From the NCBI RefSeq assembly GCF_001281315.1, contig NZ_CP012479.1, positions 434,001 through 498,000 of the forward strand: a stretch of 64,000 bases of DNA, given 5' to 3'. Source of the stretch: Arthrobacter sp. ERGS1:01 (GTDB taxonomy: Bacteria; Actinomycetota; Actinomycetes; Actinomycetales; Micrococcaceae). Under the pieces are notes generated by a model. The model did no database searches, was not told the origin of the DNA, and worked only from the letters and a program-made list of their open reading frames with translations. Below are positions 59,291-64,000 of the stretch, piece after piece (the stretch's first letter is position 1; the number at the start of each line of letters is the position of its first letter). A program made the position numbers and the translations under genes.

Positions 59291-60304
59291 CGGTGGCGGT
59301 GCTGAGAGGGTTGCAGCGATACTCTCCTCGGAGTTTGACTCGGAACAGGTAATCTTCCAGAGGATAGCTATTGATCCGGCGTTGCCTGGCGAAGAGGGCA
59401 ACCCCGATTTGACACTTTTGCGTAGCGTCTCACGGAATCAGGTTCTCCGGGTATTTTTGAGCGTAGTGCGTCTTCGTCGTCTAGTAATCCGAGAACGACT
59501 TGATGTGTTGCACCTAAATTGCGAGGCACCGGATTTGATTGGTTTGTTAGCGTGGAGTTCCTTAAGTAGTCGGAACCGACCGAGGATGATTCGAACGGAA
59601 CACACAATGAATCCATGGGACGGCCGTCCGTTTATTGGTGGCATAATGCCCAGGCTCCTTCGATTGGTTGGCTGTCGCACGGTGTATTGCTACGACTCGA
59701 ATAGCCTTGTACGCGAGTCCATAACTATTCCAAACCCCATATCTGTCGATTCTGGGGGTTGTTGGAGAGTCAGGGCCGCAGACTTTACGTAGTTGGCAGG
59801 CTAACAAAGTCAAAACGGGTGGATTGGATTCTTCGGGCTGCACATAGTGCCGGCTTGGGTCTGCCAATTGTGATTGTTGGAGATGGACCGGAACGATCTT
59901 CCCTAGAAGGATTGGCCCATGATCTTGGGCTGACCGTAACTTTTGCGGGATTCATGCGAAACCCTTGGAGCATGCTCGGAGCCGAAGACTGCATCATTTC
60001 CGCTAGTAGCTTCGAAGGAGAACCACTCACGATCCTGGAAGCACTGCAACATAGATTACCGTTGTTGGTTTCTCGAATTACGGCGCACGAAAACTTGCTA
60101 GGGAATCACTCGGGCTACTTCGGATCGGTAAGCGAACTGTCTGGGATACTCGAGGACTTCAAGAAGCTCCATACATTCGAGCAAGGAATTGTGTCGCCCA
60201 GGACTGCGGCGAAAGCGTTGTTGGGTCGTCAACCAGCGGAAGTTGCACTGCAGTGGACGGAGCAGTACAGGAGTCTTTTGAATGCAGGAGGTCAGATTAG
60301 TTGA
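59256..60304 (+). pseudogene. GT4-family glycosyltransferase, frameshifted
   Basis: The first frame (178 codons from ATG 59256) carries a GT4 N-terminus, LIRYDGGGAERVAAILSSEF and LDVLHLNCEAPDLIGLLAW, and goes astray after PNPISVDSGG. The other frame, to 60304, carries the C-terminal half: LYVVGRLTKSKRVDWILRAA, IVIVGDGPERSSLEGLA, VTFAGFMRNPWSMLGAED and SSFEGEPLTILEALQ. One extra G in the five-G run at 59754-59758 would join them into 349 residues. It is the third such case in this window. As written, no complete enzyme is made. Its stop overlaps the start of the pyruvyltransferase gene. Confidence 0.82.
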
Positions 60305-61305
60305 CAAAGCAGAAAGTCCAGTTCTACAGCTGGGACAGTCATGGGAATCTAGGTGATGATTGGCTCGCCTCCATATCGAATCAGTATGTCGGTGACCCTG
60401 TAAGGGTTTCCGAGAGGCGTTCCTTGATGAGTTGGCCATTGGGTTCGCACGTCCTTAAAGGTGCGGGCGCACGAGATCGCAGCGCAACCCTGTGCCTCTG
60501 GGGCGGTGGGTGGTTGGCCGCTGACCAGCGAAATGTTGAGACGTTGGTCAGATGGGAAAAGCACCTTAGTGTGCGGCGAGGAGAGACGCTTGGTCTCGGT
60601 TTGGGGCTGGGTCCCTTTGAATCAGGCAACGGCACTACGATGGCACGGCGGGTCTTGGCTCGCTTCTCAAAACCGATTGTGGTTCGCACACAGTCCGATG
60701 TAGCTAACGCTGAAGGGATTGTCCCAACTATTCTCGGAGGTGATCTTTCATTCCTCGACCAGGAGTTCAGGTCTGCCGACGGTTTCCACCGGGCACAGTC
60801 TGACAGCCACACGACCATCATTTCCTTCCCCAGGTATGGTAAGCATTGGATAGTGCAACGACCGTGGCTAACCGAGGACTGGTATCGCAACTATGTTGAG
60901 AGTATTGTCAGGAGACAATTAGTAAAAGGAACAGTAATGCATGTCCAATTTGACAAAGGTCAGAATGGACGGGGCGACAATGAATATTGGTCGCATCTAA
61001 ATGTAGAGTTTGTTTCCCCAAATACCATCGACGAAGCAGCTGCTCACTATTTGACAGCCTCAGAAGTATATGCTGGCCGGCTCCATGCGGCACTTCTCGC
61101 TGTTAACCTTGACATACCCACGGTGGCGGTCGCTTACCATCACAAATTTGAATGTGTTGAAGAAACGGGCGTTCAAGTAGTAGGTTTACATGAAAAACCG
61201 GATCATATTCCAATTGCCAAACCCCCCGTAGGCCGTCTTGTTCAGGAAATTAGGGACCGAACTCAAGAAGCGTGCCGAGTAGTTGCACCATGGTTAAAAG
61301 GATGA
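60301..61305 (+). CDS. Polysaccharide pyruvyltransferase family protein
   Basis: These enzymes add pyruvate ketals to sugars of exopolysaccharides, giving the polymer negative charge. The 334-residue chain has WDSHGNLGDDWLA near the N-terminus, CLWGGGWLA, and the typical C-terminal block ASEVYAGRLHAALLAVNLDI followed by PTVAVAYHHKFE. A TTG start at 60301 overlaps the preceding stop. It sits between glycosyltransferases and the polymerase in the AT-rich operon, which suggests pyruvylation of this repeat unit. Confidence 0.87.
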   Translation: MTKQKVQFYSWDSHGNLGDDWLASISNQYVGDPVRVSERRSLMSWPLGSHVLKGAGARDRSATLCLWGGGWLAADQRNVETLVRWEKHLSVRRGETLGLGLGLGPFESGNGTTMARRVLARFSKPIVVRTQSDVANAEGIVPTILGGDLSFLDQEFRSADGFHRAQSDSHTTIISFPRYGKHWIVQRPWLTEDWYRNYVESIVRRQLVKGTVMHVQFDKGQNGRGDNEYWSHLNVEFVSPNTIDEAAAHYLTASEVYAGRLHAALLAVNLDIPTVAVAYHHKFECVEETGVQVVGLHEKPDHIPIAKPPVGRLVQEIRDRTQEACRVVAPWLKG

Positions 61306-62492
61306 GTCTTAGAGTTCAGCCCTCGACTACACTGAAGATTGGGCCGCCCACAGCAGGCTTCGTCGTGCTATTTCTATTGAGCGTTGGCGTTACGATTCCA
61401 CTCGCGGAGACTGCATTCCCATTTCTTGAAACCCTTCACAGTGCCTCCGTCTTTTCGCTCTACGGGTCGATCGTTCTTGCAGTGGGCTTCATTTTCCACA
61501 AAATAGCTGGTGGCGACAAACCGGGGAAAATACACGTAGTTTTGTCGAGTATTGTCCTCGTTACGGGAATCATTCCTTTTCTTTCGGGACCTGCTCTCTA
61601 CGAGGGAAACACCATTGTATGGTTTCAGTCACACGTTATATTTGCGGTACTGATACTCTTTTCCCCTTACATTACATTTGAAGATATCTATCGAATATTT
61701 ATCTTTGTCTCTTTGTTCTCCATTCTAACCGTGCTTGCCGGAGCGGGGGCTTTCTCGATCGATGATAGAACTGGCTTATTTACCCAGGGACGTTTGCGGG
61801 GGGTACTAGGACATCCAAATATCACCGGGATGGCCGGCGCGGTGCTAATCCTTATTTCCGTGAGTTCGCAAAAAGTCAGAATCTTTGGGGCAATAATTGG
61901 TTCTATTGTAGTTCTCGGGTCATTTTCATTCACCTCAATCGTGGCCCTTTTAATAGCACTGGTCGTCAGTCGAACTCGGTACCAAAAGATGTTTCAATGG
62001 TACCTATTGGCAGGCCTTGTTGTGTTGCTTACGCCAGCGCTCCTTGTTGAGCGGCGAAGTGGATTTCTGAATCCTGATCAGTTTACGGGCCGCACAGGGA
62101 TCTGGGAGTGGGCGATGGCTCAGTTGTCTGTGCCGCTTGAGCAAAGAGGATTGGGGTTCTTCCGATTGCTTCAGGAGCAGGGAGCAATTCCCTGGTCTCA
62201 CGCCCACAACCAAGTCATCATGGACCTCGTATCCGGCGGATTTCTATTGGCTGCGACTGGCGTATTATTTATTACCTCAATGGCCTTTGACTTAAATCGT
62301 AAACATAATAAATTTGGGATTATGCTTTGGTTAGTGTTGGTTGTTCAGGCCCTGACTGAGATTCCGCTATTTCTTGACTATCCAAGTGGCCGTTTGCTTT
62401 ATCTGGTATTGATCACTGCACTCATTGTTGGAAACCACAATTCTTCAATCAAGACATCTAGTACGAAGCCTGCTGCTCGTGGAACTCACTAA
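61302..62492 (+). CDS. O-antigen polymerase (Wzy-type) membrane protein
   Basis: The roughly 396-residue product has about ten membrane segments and an outer loop with GFLNPDQFTGRTGIWEWAMA and HAHNQVIMDLVSGG, the R and H-N-x-x-(L/I) pattern typical of Wzy/O-antigen ligase proteins. It would polymerise the repeat units of the second locus. I chose ATG at 61302 because it overlaps the preceding stop as ATGA; starts at 61290 or 61272 are also open. Together with the flippase that follows it makes a second Wzx/Wzy pair in the window. Confidence 0.85.
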   Translation: MSLRVQPSTTLKIGPPTAGFVVLFLLSVGVTIPLAETAFPFLETLHSASVFSLYGSIVLAVGFIFHKIAGGDKPGKIHVVLSSIVLVTGIIPFLSGPALYEGNTIVWFQSHVIFAVLILFSPYITFEDIYRIFIFVSLFSILTVLAGAGAFSIDDRTGLFTQGRLRGVLGHPNITGMAGAVLILISVSSQKVRIFGAIIGSIVVLGSFSFTSIVALLIALVVSRTRYQKMFQWYLLAGLVVLLTPALLVERRSGFLNPDQFTGRTGIWEWAMAQLSVPLEQRGLGFFRLLQEQGAIPWSHAHNQVIMDLVSGGFLLAATGVLFITSMAFDLNRKHNKFGIMLWLVLVVQALTEIPLFLDYPSGRLLYLVLITALIVGNHNSSIKTSSTKPAARGTH

Positions 62493-63726
62493 GAGAAAGT
62501 CAATTCGCCGTTTTTCCTCTGTCGCAATCGGCGTATTCGCGTCCACGGGGACTACTTATCTATTGTTCTTGTTGTTCGCAACAAATTCCACGGTGAGCGG
62601 ATTGGGTCTCTATGGATTGGCCACTGCAATCGTTGCAATTATTGTTCGTTTTATGGACGGCGTGAGTGGGCAACGCCTATTCCAAGAAATTGACGCGTTT
62701 GCGAAATTGGGTCGATTGGGCGCTGTGAATGGACACAGAATTGTGGCCTATTTGATAGTCGGTGGTCTGGTCGAAGTTTTTGTCCGTCTACTGCCAGGTG
62801 ATTCCTTGGATTGGTCTGGGATGCTGCTAATTGGCCAAGGGTTTTATGCAAGCATTATTGGCACGCGAATATTGGAGGTCAAGAGCGTTCCATTATTGTT
62901 CGCGCAACTAGGTAATTCGGTGGCTTTCATAGTTGCCTCCTTGTTGATATTCTTGGGTAGGACTCAAATTGACTCGAAGTCTATGATCCTTATAAACGCA
63001 ACAGTCTTGATAGTTTCCTCAATTCCTTTTGTTGTTTATGATTTACTTCTTTGGAGGGGCGATCGAAAGTTTCTGTCCAAAGGTGTTAGTGAAGTCCTCT
63101 ATGGGTCTTCGGATGGCAAAAAGCAGCTTGTCTTCCTAACGGGTTACCAGGCTGCAAATGCTTTGTCCGGATCAATTGACAGTATTGTTTCCGGGTTTGG
63201 CGGATCTGCTGATATTGCACGATATCAAGCTGTCCAACGCCCCCTACTAGGCCTTGCAACTTTCAACGTTGCAATTGGTCAATTTTCAATGAATAGAGTT
63301 GCTGTTGGCGGTAGGGCTGTGATTCGTAGATTGCTGCTTGTTTTTTCGCCTGCGCTGGTTATGTGGCCAATAATTGGTGTCGTTTGTGTCTTATTTCTTC
63401 CACTAATTATGCCGCGAGAAACAGTGCCTCAAGTCTGGATTGGAGGTCTTATTGGCTTCGCCTATGGATTAGGTGCACTGATGCAAATCACCGGCACGTA
63501 TTTGATGCACCAGAAGAGAAGTTTTGATCTTTTGAAGTCTACGATCGTCCAGCTAATGGTAATGCTTTTGATTGGATGTCTAATTGTACCAATCTGGGGT
63601 TTGGGGGGAGTGGCTTGCTCTTTGGTTTTGGCGAGAATTGGCGGTTTTGTTGTGCAGTGGTATTTCGTAAGGGTTAGTTGGTCTTTTGCTGAGGTTTCTA
63701 ATGGCGAACGATTGAAATCGCATTAG
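62479..63726 (+). CDS. Second Wzx-like polysaccharide flippase
   Basis: The product (about 415 residues) is strongly hydrophobic with around 12 membrane segments, for example SSVAIGVFASTGTTYLLFLL, IVAYLIVGGLVEVFV and PALVMWPIIGVVCVLFLPL, as in the polysaccharide-transport/MATE group. Similarity in detail is low, so the call rests on topology and context. GTG at 62479 overlaps the polymerase gene by 14 bases; earlier starts are possible. It is the last gene of the operon; a small hairpin follows its stop. Confidence 0.72.
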   Translation: MELTKRKSIRRFSSVAIGVFASTGTTYLLFLLFATNSTVSGLGLYGLATAIVAIIVRFMDGVSGQRLFQEIDAFAKLGRLGAVNGHRIVAYLIVGGLVEVFVRLLPGDSLDWSGMLLIGQGFYASIIGTRILEVKSVPLLFAQLGNSVAFIVASLLIFLGRTQIDSKSMILINATVLIVSSIPFVVYDLLLWRGDRKFLSKGVSEVLYGSSDGKKQLVFLTGYQAANALSGSIDSIVSGFGGSADIARYQAVQRPLLGLATFNVAIGQFSMNRVAVGGRAVIRRLLLVFSPALVMWPIIGVVCVLFLPLIMPRETVPQVWIGGLIGFAYGLGALMQITGTYLMHQKRSFDLLKSTIVQLMVMLLIGCLIVPIWGLGGVACSLVLARIGGFVVQWYFVRVSWSFAEVSNGERLKSH

Positions 63727-63731
63727 CTAAG

Positions 63732-63750
63732 GCGCTGATTTGTTCAGCGC
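63732..63750 (+). terminator. Possible terminator hairpin after the second polysaccharide operon
   Basis: GCGCTGA (63732-63738) pairs with TCAGCGC (63744-63750) around a 5-base loop, just after the flippase stop. There is no T run, so it may be factor-dependent. The remaining bases to the window end (63751-64000) show no gene that I can support. Confidence 0.5.
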
Positions 63751-63894
63751 GGGCGATTTGGGTTGGTAGCTCGAGTCTCGTGTCGAAGGCGATTGCAGCG
63801 GGTCATATTTTGTCGGATATCAATCCGCCTTTGTTTTGGAGTTCATTCTTCCAGAGTGGCCTTTGGATCAATAGGTGTGCCCTTGAATTAATGC

Positions 63895-63918
63895 GGTGTC
63901 AGGTGTCAGGTGTCAGGT
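63895..63918 (+). repeat. Three tandem GGTGTCA heptamers
   Basis: GGTGTCA occurs three times in a row at 63895-63915, followed by GGTA. It lies in gene-free DNA past the second polysaccharide operon. Such short repeats can mark the edge of a mobile or recombined segment, but nothing else supports that here. Confidence 0.6.
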
Positions 63919-64000
63919 ATCTCTGGCCTGTTGGATTCTGCTGTTTCGCAGGCGGATAGGTGCTTGCGCTTTCTGGTTTTTCACTGGGCAGGCTGAACCA

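Noticed and set aside
63751..64000. Remnant of an insertion sequence at the right edge
   Set aside because: Apart from three GGTGTCA heptamers there are no terminal inverted repeats or transposase fragments that can be supported.

Overview
The window is chromosomal DNA from a high-GC Gram-positive bacterium, most likely an Arthrobacter-like member of the Micrococcaceae. This rests on the gene order tatD, rpf (DUF348-G5-RPF layout), rsmA, ispE, ABC-F, on the pairing of glmU-prs with rplY-pth, on the SufS/SufU pair, on an LAxTG sortase substrate and on frequent GTG starts with ATGA/GTGA overlaps. No rRNA, CRISPR array or intact insertion sequence was seen; one tRNA (Gln, anticodon TTG) is present.

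Layout. 1-3.7 kb (minus): a TgpA-like membrane protein cut by the window edge, a DUF58 protein and a MoxR ATPase. 3.8-10 kb (plus): TatD nuclease, a candidate c-di-AMP (ydaO-type) leader, RpfB-like factor, RsmA, IspE and an ABC-F ATPase. 10-15.4 kb: two paralogous genes (A at 10.2 kb, B at 14.1 kb) that encode an AbiEi-type winged-helix N-terminus joined to a DUF559/Vsr-like nuclease domain. Each gene is bracketed by its own family of short palindromic repeats, and gene B is followed by three 113-bp tandem repeats. Between them lie tRNA-Gln, glmU and prs. 15.4-16.6 kb: rplY and pth. 16.7-22.2 kb: two adjacent large LuxR-family (LAL-type) regulators.

22.2-47.6 kb is a large surface-polysaccharide locus. 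It starts with a palindrome-rich 550-base leader. Then come a polyprenyl-phosphate sugar-1-phosphate transferase, a cytidylyltransferase, a DUF1972 glycosyltransferase, a CDP-alcohol phosphotransferase, secreted proteins, a polysaccharide deacetylase, several glycosyltransferases, a methyltransferase, a Wzx-type flippase, a Wzz-type chain-length protein, a Wzy/ligase-type membrane protein, an acetyltransferase, a secreted beta-helix protein, and the dTDP-rhamnose genes rmlA, rmlB and a fused rmlC-rmlD. 47.7-49.5 kb: sufS-sufU. 49.6-55.5 kb (minus): an LAxTG surface protein, a DUF4012 protein, a second sugar-1-phosphate transferase and a tyrosine-rich Wzz/BY-kinase. 56-63.7 kb: a visibly AT-richer plus-strand operon of four glycosyltransferases, a pyruvyltransferase, a polymerase and a second flippase. 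This looks like an exchangeable, strain-specific cassette.

The two export gene sets read as two Wzx/Wzy-type polymer pathways side by side, supplied with dTDP-rhamnose. Three genes (at 28.36, 38.28 and 59.76 kb) are each broken by a one-base deficit in a G or C run. Either these are true mutations or the sequence carries homopolymer errors. The most unusual feature is the wHTH-nuclease gene pair with gene-specific palindromes.
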